Shown: positions 43,902 to 53,221 of the stretch, piece by piece | How positions within the stretch are numbered: the stretch's first letter is position 1 | How the letters are laid out: each line of letters begins with the position of its first letter | From: Acinetobacter higginsii | GTDB lineage: Bacteria; Pseudomonadota; Gammaproteobacteria; Pseudomonadales; Moraxellaceae | NCBI RefSeq assembly: GCF_000369525.1 | Contig: NZ_KB850072.1 | Coordinates: 1,548,760-1,612,759, forward strand | Reading direction: 5' to 3' | DNA: 64,000 bases | Position numbers and translations under genes: made by a program | Notes under the pieces: model-generated | Told to the model about the DNA's origin: nothing | Database searches by the model: none | Seen by the model: the letters and a program-made list of their open reading frames with translations, nothing else

Positions 43902-44681
43902 ATGGCTGCTTTTAACGTTGAACGCATTACTCATGTTCACCACTGGAATGACACGCTTTTCAGTTTTAAAACTACACGCGACACCAGCTTACGTTTTAAA
44001 AATGGTCAGTTTGTGATGATCGGCCTTGAAGTGAATGGTAAGCCTTTAATGCGTGCTTATTCGATCGCGAGTGCGAATTATGAAGAAGAACTCGAATTCT
44101 TCTCTATTAAAGTACAAGACGGTCCATTAACTTCTATCTTACAAAAAGTACAAGTGGGCGACGAGATCCTGATTTCTAAAAAGCCTACAGGCACTTTAGT
44201 ACACGACGATTTATTACCAGGTAAAAATTTATACCTTTTATCTTCTGGTACTGGCCTTGCTCCATTCCTTTCCCTGCTTCGTGATCCTGAAACTTACGAA
44301 AAGTTTGAAAAAGTAATTATGGTTCACGGTACACGTTATGTATCCGAACTTGCTTACCAAGATCTAATCTTAAATGAACTACCAAACCACGAGTTCTTTG
44401 AAGAATTAGGGATTAAAGACAAATTGGTATATTACCCAACGGTGACACGTGAACCGTTCCATACTCAAGGTCGTGTAACGACTGCAATTGAATCTGGCGA
44501 ACTATTTGAAAAAATAGGTTTACCACGTTTTAACCGTGAAACTGACCGTGCCATGTTGTGTGGTAGCCCTGCCTTCCTTAAAGATGTTGCAGCACTGCTT
44601 GATGAACATGGTTTAGTTGAATCACCACGCATGGGCGTGATGGGTGATTATGTCATCGAACGTGCATTTGTTGAAAAATAA
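43902..44681 (+). CDS. fpr: Ferredoxin--NADP reductase
   Basis: A 259-residue flavoprotein. FAD-binding elements are RAYSIAS (about 51-57) and the following GPLTSILQ. NADPH-binding motifs are LLSSGTGLAPFLSLLRDP (about 114-131) and MVHGTRYVSEL, and the C-terminal end is AFVEK, as in subclass I bacterial Fpr. It donates or accepts electrons between NADPH and ferredoxin or flavodoxin in oxidative-stress and iron-sulfur repair. Single-gene unit with its own terminator. Confidence 0.94.
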   Translation: MAAFNVERITHVHHWNDTLFSFKTTRDTSLRFKNGQFVMIGLEVNGKPLMRAYSIASANYEEELEFFSIKVQDGPLTSILQKVQVGDEILISKKPTGTLVHDDLLPGKNLYLLSSGTGLAPFLSLLRDPETYEKFEKVIMVHGTRYVSELAYQDLILNELPNHEFFEELGIKDKLVYYPTVTREPFHTQGRVTTAIESGELFEKIGLPRFNRETDRAMLCGSPAFLKDVAALLDEHGLVESPRMGVMGDYVIERAFVEK

Positions 44682-44700
44682 ATTTCAATCAATAATCTAG

Positions 44701-44735
44701 AAAAACCGAGGTATTAACCTCGGTTTTTCTTTTTT
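44701..44735. terminator. fpr terminator
   Basis: AAAAACCGAGG (44701-44711) pairs with CCTCGGTTTTT (44717-44727), loop TATTA, with more T following. Very strong. Confidence 0.95.
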
Positions 44736-44820
44736 AAACATGAGTTAAATTAAGCTTAATTTTTTATTTATATTAATTTTCATAAAACCGTCATTAAAAA
44801 AAACTAAACAAAATAATTAA

Positions 44821-45381
44821 TTAAGCCGCCTCTAAATGAATCAAACGCTCAATATAATACCAACACTCTTCGATTTGGGCATGATCCTTATTCACTTTTG
44901 CATAAGCTGTCATACCGTCTAAAATATTGATATACATGGCTGTGAGCACATGAGGTTGAAATACTTTAGCCTTTTCAAATAAATCTTCAACCAGAACCAT
45001 TAACCACTCTCGATATTCGACAATTGGCCCAATAATAGAGGGATATTGTTGTAGAATTTCTAAAGAAGCTTTTTGAAACATACAACCATGAAAATCATCG
45101 GAATTGAACCAAGATAAATGCCAAAAATAGACTGCCTTGATTTTCCCCAAATAATCATCTGCTTCGATTAAGCTAATTTCATGTTCAATGGCCGCCTGAA
45201 TACTTTTATTCCTTCGAGACAAGCACTCTTCGATCAAGTTCTCTTTGGAAGGAAAGTATTTGTAGAACGTCATCTTAGCAACACCCGACTCACTAATAAT
45301 TCGATCCACACCCACAGAGCTGTAGTTATGACGGTTAAAAAGGTCTAGAGCCGTTGCAATAATATCTTCTTTTTTTGACAT
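44821..45381 (-). CDS. TetR-family transcription regulator
   Basis: A 186-residue repressor. The helix-turn-helix covers about residues 3-48 (ATALDLFNRHNYSSVGVDRIISESGVAKMTFYKYFPSKENLI, shown by its YKYFPSK end). The ligand domain has no recognisable class-specific motif. ATG 45381 with AAGGA upstream is preferred over TTG 45408. It is divergent from the di-iron-oxidase-like gene at 45831. A GTATGTA/TACATAC dyad in the 449-bp gap could be its operator; that is inference. Confidence 0.88.
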   Translation of the reverse strand: MSKKEDIIATALDLFNRHNYSSVGVDRIISESGVAKMTFYKYFPSKENLIEECLSRRNKSIQAAIEHEISLIEADDYLGKIKAVYFWHLSWFNSDDFHGCMFQKASLEILQQYPSIIGPIVEYREWLMVLVEDLFEKAKVFQPHVLTAMYINILDGMTAYAKVNKDHAQIEECWYYIERLIHLEAA

Positions 45382-45830
45382 CTTATTATCCTTGTAGAAT
45401 TCTATCAAAAAACTTAATGCATTATTTAGACATAGTTTACATGCTGGAAAATTCTGGCCACTATGTATGTTTATGTTATTTTAAGAGCATTAATAGAAAA
45501 GTCGTATTTTCTTTATTGTTCCTTTTATAGGGTATGTAAAAATCAGTCTACATACAAGATCATTTGTAAAAAAATCTTTCTATTTTTAAAATATTTGTTT
45601 TTTCCGTGAAACACTTCACTGTTTACTTACAGTTAAGTTAATTCATAAACTTTCTTGCTATTTTTTAGCCGACTTAATAAATTGATTTCACAAAAAAATC
45701 ATTTTATATTTAAATCATCCAATAAAAAGTTCTTTGGTTGAACTAATAGTTATATTCATAAGCAACCAAACAAAATCTAACTAAATAATTGGAAAAGCAA
45801 TAATATTATTAATTCATCGAGTACAAGACT
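45382..45830. other. Divergent intergenic region with candidate operators
   Basis: 449 bp without a gene, strongly AT-rich. GTATGTA (45532-45538) and TACATAC (45549-45555) form a 7-bp dyad, and a further CTATGTATG occurs about 80 bp upstream. The region should hold both divergent promoters. Confidence 0.45.
45532..45555. promoter_or_regulatory. Candidate TetR-family operator
   Basis: GTATGTA-N10-TACATAC perfect dyad in the gap between a tetR-type gene and its divergent neighbour. TACATAC-type half sites are common among TetR regulators. Binding is inferred. Confidence 0.4.
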
Positions 45831-46685
45831 ATGCCAAAAAAATTTGAAAACTTTAACGACCCAAGACAGAAAGCTATTGAAGGAATGAAGAATAGTATTT
45901 CTGCTGAACAATGGAACAAGAACCTGAACTTTCTGAAACAACTACGCGCAGAAATTTCAAATCACCCTGTTTCACGCCATCCAGCGATTCAACTTTTAAA
46001 TGACGGTGTTATTGATAAAGAAACTTTAAAACACATTCATTTAGAATATCGCCATGCCATCGTACAAGTATTTACAGATGCGTTATTAATGGCTCAATTT
46101 CAAACCAAACAGTTAGAACCACGTTTATTATCGGGTTCTAAAATGTTCCCTCGTTTTTTACTTAATCTTAATATTCTGGATGAATTTGGTTTCCGTCCTG
46201 GTTTAGACGAAGAAGGTTACTATTCAGGCAATCCTGAGTATGCCCACTACCCACTATTTGAAGATGTGTTAAATGACTTTGAACTCAGTCAAGCAGAACG
46301 GAATGACTATCAACCTTCGCTCATTTCACAACGTGTTCGCAATTATCTGGAAAACTCATTTCACAGCTATCAAGCCGTTTCTGCCCTGTTAGCAGTCGCG
46401 GAAGAGGAAGTCATTTTATTTAGCCCTGCATTGCGTCAAGCAACCAACGCTATCGGCTTTGATGTTAATAGCGGTTATTACTATGTTCATGGTGTTTCAC
46501 ATGATGCATCTGCTGAAGCGGCTGATGATGATCATGAAGACGATTTATGGTTCGTATTGGCACAAGCCTGTGTTGAATCTGAATATGCATCGATCCGCCA
46601 AATTTGCCTTGAATATTGCGATTTATGGGAACAGTTCTGGGATGAACAAATTGCCTATTATGGAACATTCAAAAAATTGGCTTAA
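45831..46685 (+). CDS. Haem-oxygenase-like di-iron protein
   Basis: A 284-residue helical protein of the haem-oxygenase-like (HDO/Haem_oxygenas_2) superfamily. Candidate metal ligands are in HLEYRHA (Glu71, His74), the VAEEEVILFS helix near 188-196 and HDASAEAADDDHEDD near 225-239. This arrangement recalls iron-containing redox enzymes such as UndA/BesC-like oxidases. Substrate unknown. It is probably controlled by the divergent tetR-type gene. The acidic, histidine-bearing loop is notable. Confidence 0.72.
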   Translation: MPKKFENFNDPRQKAIEGMKNSISAEQWNKNLNFLKQLRAEISNHPVSRHPAIQLLNDGVIDKETLKHIHLEYRHAIVQVFTDALLMAQFQTKQLEPRLLSGSKMFPRFLLNLNILDEFGFRPGLDEEGYYSGNPEYAHYPLFEDVLNDFELSQAERNDYQPSLISQRVRNYLENSFHSYQAVSALLAVAEEEVILFSPALRQATNAIGFDVNSGYYYVHGVSHDASAEAADDDHEDDLWFVLAQACVESEYASIRQICLEYCDLWEQFWDEQIAYYGTFKKLA

Positions 46686-46701
46686 TCTCTTTCGCACAAG
46701 G

Positions 46702-46740
46702 AAGCCATCTTCAACTTTTAGTTGAAAGATGGCTTTTTTA
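46702..46740 (+). terminator. Terminator after the di-iron oxidase-like gene
   Basis: AAGCCATCTT...AAGATGGCTT with an inner CAACT/AGTTG pairing, followed by six T. Confidence 0.9.
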
Positions 46741-46867
46741 ATGTCTTGGAGAATCTACAAAATCCTGATTGTGAAAGCCTTCCCCTCAGCTATTAAAATG
46801 AATTTAACCGAAGTTAGCCTATATTTTACGGTATAATTCAACTTTCTTTCCCGCAAACGTTTCGCGC

Positions 46868-47323
46868 ATGTTTTCACAATTTGATGTCAACTTATTGGTT
46901 CTGCTTGTTTTATTGGGCTGCGGTATCTTTAGTCAAAACACGGCAGTCACAGTCGCAGCAGCATGCCTGATCTTAGTTAAACTGACTCCTCTAAATCAGT
47001 TTTTCCCCTATATTCAAAATCATGGTTTGAATATTGGCATTATTATCCTGACCATTGGTGTCCTTGCACCGATCGCAAGCGGCAAAATCAGCGGTGAAAG
47101 CATTCTAAAATCATTTATCAGTATTAAATCATTGGCTGCGATTGCAGTTGGGTTATTAGTGGCGTGGCTCGGTGGACGCGGTGTCAAACTGATGAGTAAT
47201 CAACCCGATGTCGTTGCGGGGCTTCTGATCGGGACCGTGGCAGGCGTTGCGCTATTACGCGGTGTTCCTGTAGGTCCATTGATTGCCGCAGGAATCTTAT
47301 CTCTTCTCATTGGCAAGTCTTAA
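46868..47323 (+). CDS. DUF441 family membrane protein
   Basis: A 151-residue inner-membrane protein with about four helices. DUF441/YeaL signatures are [23 protein letters not shown] (about 53-75) and ARG-like loop [41 protein letters not shown]. Function is unknown. Stand-alone gene convergent with the metR-like gene, with a terminator between. Confidence 0.88.
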   Translation: MFSQFDVNLLVLLVLLGCGIFSQNTAVTVAAACLILVKLTPLNQFFPYIQNHGLNIGIIILTIGVLAPIASGKISGESILKSFISIKSLAAIAVGLLVAWLGGRGVKLMSNQPDVVAGLLIGTVAGVALLRGVPVGPLIAAGILSLLIGKS

Positions 47324-47356
47324 ATATTGAATGCTTGCATGCATTATCTTATTGCT

Positions 47357-47390
47357 AAAAGGTAGAAGGCTATTTCCCTCTACCTTTTAT
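47357..47390. terminator. Terminator between DUF441 and the LysR gene
   Basis: AAAAGGTAGA (47357-47366) pairs with TCTACCTTTT (47379-47388), 12-nt loop; works on either strand. Confidence 0.85.
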
Positions 47391-47410
47391 AAATTGCAAT
47401 CAAAACTCAA

Positions 47411-48343
47411 TTATTGCTCGTAATAAACCGTTCGCATCTTAGAAAACTTTTCAAGTTGCTTAATAAAGCCCTCAAAATAGTTTTTTTCCTTATCTTCTGT
47501 TCGATAACCAGCATATAAGGTACGTCTCAATCCTTGTGGTGAAACACAGGTTAAACGACGGCTTACTACCCAACCCTTTTGCTCATACTCATTCACGACC
47601 CAATCAGGTAATGCTGCAATACCACGCCCACTGGCAACCAATTGAATCAACATTTGAGTTAAATCTGTGGTACGAATATGTTTGGGTTGAATATTGGCAG
47701 GGATAAACAAATGCGCCATGATATCAAGACGATGCTTATCAACGGGATAGGTAATTAACGTTTCTTCTGCTAAATCTTCGACTGAAACCTGCTCTGCACG
47801 TACCAAGGGATGGGTGTTGGAAAGCACTAAACGAGATTCATATTCAAAGATTGGGAAATACTCAATTCCTTTTAATGCAATGGGATCAGCCGTAATCAAT
47901 AAATCAAATTCCGCATTTTGCAATAACTCGTGCGGATTCGATTCGAAACCTGCTGCAAAGTCTAGGTCCACATCAGGATATTGCAGGCGATATTGATTGA
48001 GTAATGGCATCAGCCAATCAAAACAGCTATGGCATTCCGATGAGAAAATAATTCGTCCAGTTTGCCCATGCACAATACGGGTAATATCGGTTTGTGCAAT
48101 TTGCACCTGTGGCAGTACATCATCTGCAAGTTTCAGTAAACGTTCCCCCACATTGGAAAAACTCACAGGACGGCTACGACGGTTAACCACTTCTACCCCA
48201 TACCAGTGATCCAATTCTTTTAATTGATGTGAAATTGCCGATGGCGTAAGACATAAATCTGTTGCTGCAGATACCAATGAACCGTGCTCTCTTAAAGCAA
48301 TTAACGTTTTTAAATGACGGAGTTCTAACACGACCACTACCAT
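47411..48343 (-). CDS. LysR-family regulator, MetR-like
   Basis: A 310-residue LysR-type regulator. The winged helix-turn-helix spans about 6-65 (LELRHLKTLIALREHGSLVSAA...SAISHQLKELD), and the effector domain has the MetR-like HSCFDWLMPLLNQYRLQYPDVDLD stretch and GIAALPDWV. MetR activates methionine-synthesis genes with homocysteine as co-effector. No met gene is adjacent, so the identification rests on sequence alone. Several in-frame GTG codons near the start leave the exact start open by up to five residues. Confidence 0.8.
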   Translation of the reverse strand: MVVVVLELRHLKTLIALREHGSLVSAATDLCLTPSAISHQLKELDHWYGVEVVNRRSRPVSFSNVGERLLKLADDVLPQVQIAQTDITRIVHGQTGRIIFSSECHSCFDWLMPLLNQYRLQYPDVDLDFAAGFESNPHELLQNAEFDLLITADPIALKGIEYFPIFEYESRLVLSNTHPLVRAEQVSVEDLAEETLITYPVDKHRLDIMAHLFIPANIQPKHIRTTDLTQMLIQLVASGRGIAALPDWVVNEYEQKGWVVSRRLTCVSPQGLRRTLYAGYRTEDKEKNYFEGFIKQLEKFSKMRTVYYEQ

Positions 48344-48573
48344 TATTGAATTTAATTCATCTTAGCATGATATTAATTAGTTTGTCTCAACATGGCTTTT
48401 ATTTCATTATTTACCCGTTCACGGTCGTTTAAAAACTCAGCACACCAATTGCGATTAACACTCCAGTGCTTTTGGTATTTAAAAATTTTCAGCTTGAGCT
48501 GAGAACATTTCATGGAATTAGAGCTCCACAGACGTTTAAAGCTTTTACAATAAACAATTCACTTTTGCAGACT

Positions 48574-49269
48574 ATGCCGACGATGCCACATCCAAGTCAA
48601 AAGACGCTTGAACGCCAAACACTCAGCCTACCTGAAGGACACGACAAACTGTTGCTGCATTCATGCTGTGCACCGTGTTCAGGTGAAGTGATGGAAACCT
48701 TGATTGAGTCTGGCATCGACTTTTCAATCTTTTTCTATAATCCGAATATTCATCCAGTCAAAGAATATCTAATCCGTAAAGAGGAAAATATTCGCTTTGC
48801 CGAAAAGCATAATATTCCGTTTATCGATTGTGACTACGACACAGATAACTGGTTTGCCCGTGCCAAAGGCATGGAAAATGAGCCTGAGAAAGGTATTCGC
48901 TGCACCATGTGTTTTGATATGCGCTTTGAACGTACCGCACTATATGCCTATGAACATGGCTTTAGTCTGATCAGCAGTTCACTGGGCATTTCACGTTGGA
49001 AGAATATGCAGCAAATCAATGACTGTGGTCTGCGTGCAGCGGCGCATTATCCAGATATCCAATATTGGGATTATAACTGGCGTAAACATGGCGGCGCAGT
49101 CCGTATGCTAGAGATCAGCAAACGTGAAGAGTTCTATCAACAGGAATACTGTGGCTGTGTCTATTCACTCAGAGATAGCAATCGCTGGCGTATGAGCAAT
49201 GGTCGTGATCGCATTAAATTGGGCGTTAAATTTTATAGTAATGCGATGGATGATGAGTCAAATCAATAA
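48574..49269 (+). CDS. queH: Epoxyqueuosine reductase QueH
   Basis: A 231-residue DUF208 protein that reduces epoxyqueuosine to queuosine in tRNA wobble positions, replacing QueG. Iron-sulfur and metal ligands are visible as [10 protein letters not shown] (about 25-34) and RCTMCFDMR (about 107-115), with YCGCVYS near 188-194. I start at ATG 48574; the frame extends to a GTG at 48466, but the extra 36 residues do not resemble the family. Single gene with a following terminator. Confidence 0.9.
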   Translation: MPTMPHPSQKTLERQTLSLPEGHDKLLLHSCCAPCSGEVMETLIESGIDFSIFFYNPNIHPVKEYLIRKEENIRFAEKHNIPFIDCDYDTDNWFARAKGMENEPEKGIRCTMCFDMRFERTALYAYEHGFSLISSSLGISRWKNMQQINDCGLRAAAHYPDIQYWDYNWRKHGGAVRMLEISKREEFYQQEYCGCVYSLRDSNRWRMSNGRDRIKLGVKFYSNAMDDESNQ

Positions 49270-49285
49270 AATAGACATCAAAATA

Positions 49286-49313
49286 AAAGGCTAATTCAGA
49301 TGAATTAGCCTTT
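49286..49313. terminator. Terminator between queH and the DUF4198 gene
   Basis: AAAGGCTAATTCA pairs with TGAATTAGCCTTT around a short loop. Convergent genes share it. Confidence 0.85.
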
Positions 49314-49320
49314 CCGCTTC

Positions 49321-50112
49321 TTAATTTACAGCAACACTGATAATGCTATAGAACTGATTGCTTGGCTTTTGCTTCGCATCAACTGCTTCGCTGACTTCAA
49401 TCAGGTACTCGCCTGCTTTAGCAAAAACTAAATCAGCACTGCCATCTGTGGCTGTCTTCAAACTAATGCCTTGCTTATCAGTTGCACCTTTAGCACGAAT
49501 AACCACATTGGCATTGGCCAATGCTTGATTGGTTTTTGATACTTTAATTTTCACCGTTTGATTGGCCTTTAGCTCACTTGGATGGGTTAAAAATTCAACT
49601 TGAATCGGTGCTGTGCTTACTTGCACTGGCGTATTCTTCTCTTTAGACACATAAGTCAAAAATGTCCATTCACGGGTAATTTCAACAGGTGTAAATTTTT
49701 TCGCTTTTAAATCTGAAGGAATGACAAAATCACGCTCAGCTCTGACAGGTGCTTTGTCTGCTGGCATATCAAAGAACATTTTCCATTCTTTTTGATCTTG
49801 TACATATTTCAATGGATAACTGGCACTGGTTTTGACCGTATAAGTTCCTGCTTCAGGCAATTTCAAGTCAAATACAGTTGCCGAACTGAGCTTAGAATCT
49901 GGCTCAATCGTGGTTTTAGTTTTATTCGGTGCAGTAATCTCAAACTTCGCATCTTTTAATGCATATTCACTTTGTAAAGCTTCTTCTGCATAACCCGAGA
50001 TAATTGCGACTTGGGTTTGTTCCGTTGTATATGCAAGCGGCGCAACATAGGGCTCATGAGCAAAGCTATAAACTGAAACAAGCAACAATGGACTAATTAA
50101 TAATTTTTTCAC
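49321..50112 (-). CDS. DUF4198 periplasmic protein
   Basis: A 263-residue exported protein with signal peptide ending SFAH (about residue 19; the mature His would be N-terminal). It has two beta-rich domains: PEAGTYTVKTSASYPL near 80-100, and a closing carboxypeptidase-regulatory-like repeat (TATDGSADLVFAKAGEYLIEVSE). DUF4198 members are linked to nickel, cobalt or iron uptake. A Fur-like site lies about 62 bp upstream of the start, which supports metal control. Exact ligand unknown. Confidence 0.82.
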   Translation of the reverse strand: MKKLLISPLLLVSVYSFAHEPYVAPLAYTTEQTQVAIISGYAEEALQSEYALKDAKFEITAPNKTKTTIEPDSKLSSATVFDLKLPEAGTYTVKTSASYPLKYVQDQKEWKMFFDMPADKAPVRAERDFVIPSDLKAKKFTPVEITREWTFLTYVSKEKNTPVQVSTAPIQVEFLTHPSELKANQTVKIKVSKTNQALANANVVIRAKGATDKQGISLKTATDGSADLVFAKAGEYLIEVSEAVDAKQKPSNQFYSIISVAVN

Positions 50113-50173
50113 TCTTTTCCCACCCTTTATAAAAGCTCAGCTAAAAAATGTCTGCTTTGCATTATACATAAAT

Positions 50174-50192
50174 GAAAATAATTATCATTCAA
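50174..50192 (-). promoter_or_regulatory. Fur-like site upstream of the DUF4198 gene
   Basis: GAAAATAATTATCATTCAA keeps the AATNATTATCATT core of the Fur consensus, 62 bp before the reverse-strand gene. The divergent MFS gene begins 119 bp to the other side. Confidence 0.6.
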
Positions 50193-50310
50193 TTATTGTG
50201 TTTTTATATAGTATCGCCCCCAAACCAATTGAGATAAAAATTGTGTTCTATTTCACCTTTCCCAAAGCGAGTCGAATATAATACGGCGGTACTTTTAGAC
50301 TCGAGATATT

Positions 50311-51531
50311 ATGTCCTCGTCAAGCTCTCCCTTGCACTCATCTCCCTCACCCAACTATTCCTTATTTCTGGTTATTTTCTCCCTTGCAGTGGGTAGTTTC
50401 TGTATTGGTACTACTGAATTTGTGGCAATGGGATTGATTCAGGAAATCGCTACCGATTTAAACGTTAGTGTGCCACATGCAGGCTATTTCATCAGCGCCT
50501 ATGCACTCGGTGTCATGGTGGGTGCACCGATTATTGCGATCTTAGGCGCAAAAGTACCCCGTAAGACACTATTGCTTAGCTTGATGCTTTTTTATGGCTT
50601 GGCCAATGCAGCAACCGCTTTTGCCACTACACCTGAAGCCATGTTACTGTCTCGCTTTATTGCAGGATTTCCACACGGTGCTTATTTTGGTGTAGCAGCA
50701 TTGGTTGCGGCTGAACTGGCAGGCAAACAACGCCGTGCCACAGCGATTGCACAAGTGATGATGGGACTCACCATTGCCAATGTCATTGGCGTGCCGATTG
50801 CCACATGGTTGGGTCAGCAATTTGGCTGGAAATCAGGTTTTGAGTTTTCTGCGGTGATTGCGTTTATTACCCTGATTGGTGTCAGTCTATTTGTTCCCAA
50901 TATTCCATTGCAGAAAACGGCCAGTATCAAAGCAGAGTTGGCGGGTTTAAAGAATATCAATATGTGGCTCACCCTTGCCGTTGGTGCAATTGGCTTTGGT
51001 GGCATGTTCTCGGTGTATAGTTATGTCTCACCAATTCTAACCGAATATACCCATGCCGATATTCGTGTGGTGCCTGTGGCCCTTGCAATTTGGGGTGTGG
51101 GTATGGTGATTGGTGGTCTGGTTGCTGGCTGGTTGGCAGATAAAAATCTATTTAAAACCATTATTGGCATCTTGATCAGTTCGGCACTGGCATTTGTTGC
51201 CGCCAGTTTTATGATGTCCAATCTTTATACAGCAATTGCAGCCCTATTCTTGATCGGCTTTACCGTAATCGGTCTAGGCGGTGCTTTACAAACCCATCTA
51301 ATGGATATTGCAGGTGATGCGCAAACTTTAGCGGCCTCACTGAATCATTCAGCTTTCAACTTGGCCAATGCGCTCGGTGCATTCTTAGGAGGCTGGGTCC
51401 TCAGTCATAATATGGGTTGGTTAGCGCCAATTTGGGTAGGTTTTGTATTAAGTTTAGGCGGTCTAGCGATTCTATTGATTGCGCTAGCGTACGCCAAATA
51501 TTCACAAAAAAATGAATCTGCCGTGTCTTAA
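50311..51531 (+). CDS. MFS transporter of the AraJ/drug-proton type
   Basis: A 406-residue, 12-helix major-facilitator protein. The DHA1 motifs GTTEFVAMGLI in helix 1 (about 34-44), GAKVPRKTLLL in loop 2-3 (about 79-89) and RFIAGFPHGAYFGVAA in helix 4 (about 110-125) are clear. AraJ/YdhP relatives export sugars or drugs; the substrate cannot be assigned. A serine/proline-rich head of about 16 residues precedes helix 1. Confidence 0.9.
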   Translation: MSSSSSPLHSSPSPNYSLFLVIFSLAVGSFCIGTTEFVAMGLIQEIATDLNVSVPHAGYFISAYALGVMVGAPIIAILGAKVPRKTLLLSLMLFYGLANAATAFATTPEAMLLSRFIAGFPHGAYFGVAALVAAELAGKQRRATAIAQVMMGLTIANVIGVPIATWLGQQFGWKSGFEFSAVIAFITLIGVSLFVPNIPLQKTASIKAELAGLKNINMWLTLAVGAIGFGGMFSVYSYVSPILTEYTHADIRVVPVALAIWGVGMVIGGLVAGWLADKNLFKTIIGILISSALAFVAASFMMSNLYTAIAALFLIGFTVIGLGGALQTHLMDIAGDAQTLAASLNHSAFNLANALGAFLGGWVLSHNMGWLAPIWVGFVLSLGGLAILLIALAYAKYSQKNESAVS

Positions 51532-51544
51532 TAGCAGATTCATT
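51511..51544 (-). terminator. Terminator of the DUF2238 gene inside the MFS 3' end
   Basis: AATGAATCTGC (51511-51521) and GCAGATTCATT (51534-51544) form an 11-bp stem. On the reverse strand a T run follows; on the forward strand it does not. It overlaps the MFS stop codon. Confidence 0.65.
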
Positions 51545-51554
51545 ACTGTAAAAA

Positions 51555-52163
51555 TTACGACATTAACTCTGCTATTTGTCGATCATGCCATCGAGAGAAT
51601 AACAATAAGGCTGTGATCGACCCAATCAAGGCAAAAAACATATCTGACTGTGTATCCCACTCATCCCCTTGTGTCCCCAAAAACTCTTCTGCCCCTTGCC
51701 CCAAAGACAATGCAGCCGCCCATTCAATCAATTCATAGCTGGCACTGATGGCCAATACAATACAGATCACAATGAAACTGAGCATTTTGCCTTTGCTTAA
51801 AATATGGTTGCGCATCAGGATTTCACGCGCAGCTATGGCAGGGACAAAGCCCTGCATAAAATGTCCAATTTTGTCATAAGGATTACGTTCTAAACCAAAC
51901 CATTGTGCCATTTCAAAACCCAACGGCACACGCGCATAGCTATATGCCCCGCCCACAATCAGCACAATGGCATGCAAGAAAATCAGTCCATATAATAGAG
52001 GAGTGAGTGGAAAAGCTTTATAAGTCGCAAATAATAACGGGACCACAATCAATACAGGTATCACTTCAAGCCACCACGTGGTTCGATCAAAAGGCTGAAT
52101 TCCGGAAATCAGCAGCAAAATGGCTAAAATCGCCGTACCCAAATACAATAAAGAAATACGCAT
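51555..52163 (-). CDS. DUF2238 membrane protein (YjdF-like)
   Basis: A 202-residue inner-membrane protein with about six helices. The DUF2238 motifs RNPYDKIGHFMQGFVPAIAAREIL (about 93-116) and the SYELIEWAAALSLGQGAEEFLGTQGDEWDTQSDM stretch (about 141-174), rich in conserved acidic residues, are intact. Function unknown. Downstream of the siderophore-transport operon on the same strand but separated by a terminator. Confidence 0.88.
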   Translation of the reverse strand: MRISLLYLGTAILAILLLISGIQPFDRTTWWLEVIPVLIVVPLLFATYKAFPLTPLLYGLIFLHAIVLIVGGAYSYARVPLGFEMAQWFGLERNPYDKIGHFMQGFVPAIAAREILMRNHILSKGKMLSFIVICIVLAISASYELIEWAAALSLGQGAEEFLGTQGDEWDTQSDMFFALIGSITALLLFSRWHDRQIAELMS

Positions 52164-52202
52164 GATGTTATAAAAGTAGTGATTTATTAAATCCCATCAT
52201 AT

Positions 52203-52233
52203 AAAAAACCCAAAGGAAGTCCTTCGGGTTTTT
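52203..52233 (-). terminator. Terminator of the siderophore-transport operon
   Basis: AAAAACCC-A-AAGG pairs with CCTT-C-GGGTTTTT with T runs both sides; it follows the last transporter gene on the reverse strand. Confidence 0.88.
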
Positions 52234-52258
52234 GTTATAAAATTAGCAGATTAAATTT

Positions 52259-53212
52259 TTATTTCACGGCATCTGCCACTTCTTTCAGCATCGCCTTCAT
52301 GCCATCCAAACCATTGTTCATTAAATACCAGTTACTTGAATCTAGATAAACAATATTGCCATTTTGCGCGGCTTTAGTTTGGTTGATAATCTTATTATTC
52401 AACACTTGTTTTGCACCTTGCTGATTTTCAGTAATTGCAGCACCGCGGTCAATCACGAATAGATAATCTGGATTTTTCTGAGCGATAAATTCATGCGACA
52501 CCGCCATACCATGCAAGCCCACTTTGATTGAAGGATCTGCAGGAGTAAAACCATATAGATCATGGATATTACCGAAACGTGAGCCTGGACCATACGCTGC
52601 AATTTTGCTGTTATTGACCAAGATTACTAATGCTGTTTTACCCTTAGTCTTGGTTTTTAATGCGTTAATGTCTTTTTCTAAAGTTTGCAACTGTTGCTCT
52701 GCTTCTGGCTTTTTACCCACCATTTCAGCGATATTTAGGGTTTGCTGTTTAAAGGAATTAAACTGATCGTTGTAATCCACATCAACAAAATAAGTTGGCG
52801 CAATCTGTTTAATCTGGTCCATCAAATTTTCCATACGGCCACTCATGAGAATCAGTTCAGGCTGACTGGCTGCAATTTTTTCCAGATTGGGCTCTTTGGC
52901 TGTTCCAATATCCAGATACTTCCCATCATTAAAATCTTGCAGTACTTTCGGTAAGGGCGTGCCTTTGGGTAAGGCCACCACTTTATCACTCGCACCCAAG
53001 GCATGAATGGTATTTAGGGCATTGGTATCCAGTACCGCAATACGAGACAAGTTTGCAGGAATCGTGATCTGACCAGCCTTGCTGCTAAAGCTCAAACTAT
53101 CCTGTGTCGCAGTAGCATTTACATCCTGTTTTGCAGAAGGTGCTTCGGAATTACCACATGCAGCCAAGACCACACTCAGCATCATGACTGGCAATGTTTT
53201 TTTGAAAAGCAT
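52259..53212 (-). CDS. Siderophore ABC transporter substrate-binding lipoprotein (CeuE/FatB-like)
   Basis: A 317-residue periplasmic binding protein of the TroA/FhuD class. Lipobox LAAC (Cys about 19) anchors it. Two alpha/beta lobes are joined by a long helix, with PTYFVDVDYNDQF and KTALVILVNNSKIAAYGPGSRFG as the ligand-cleft segments. It resembles CeuE/FatB/YclQ receptors for catecholate siderophores. It is the last gene of a four-gene operon, 9 bp after the ATPase. Ligand not provable from sequence. Confidence 0.88.
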   Translation of the reverse strand: MLFKKTLPVMMLSVVLAACGNSEAPSAKQDVNATATQDSLSFSSKAGQITIPANLSRIAVLDTNALNTIHALGASDKVVALPKGTPLPKVLQDFNDGKYLDIGTAKEPNLEKIAASQPELILMSGRMENLMDQIKQIAPTYFVDVDYNDQFNSFKQQTLNIAEMVGKKPEAEQQLQTLEKDINALKTKTKGKTALVILVNNSKIAAYGPGSRFGNIHDLYGFTPADPSIKVGLHGMAVSHEFIAQKNPDYLFVIDRGAAITENQQGAKQVLNNKIINQTKAAQNGNIVYLDSSNWYLMNNGLDGMKAMLKEVADAVK

Positions 53213-53221
53213 AACGAACTC

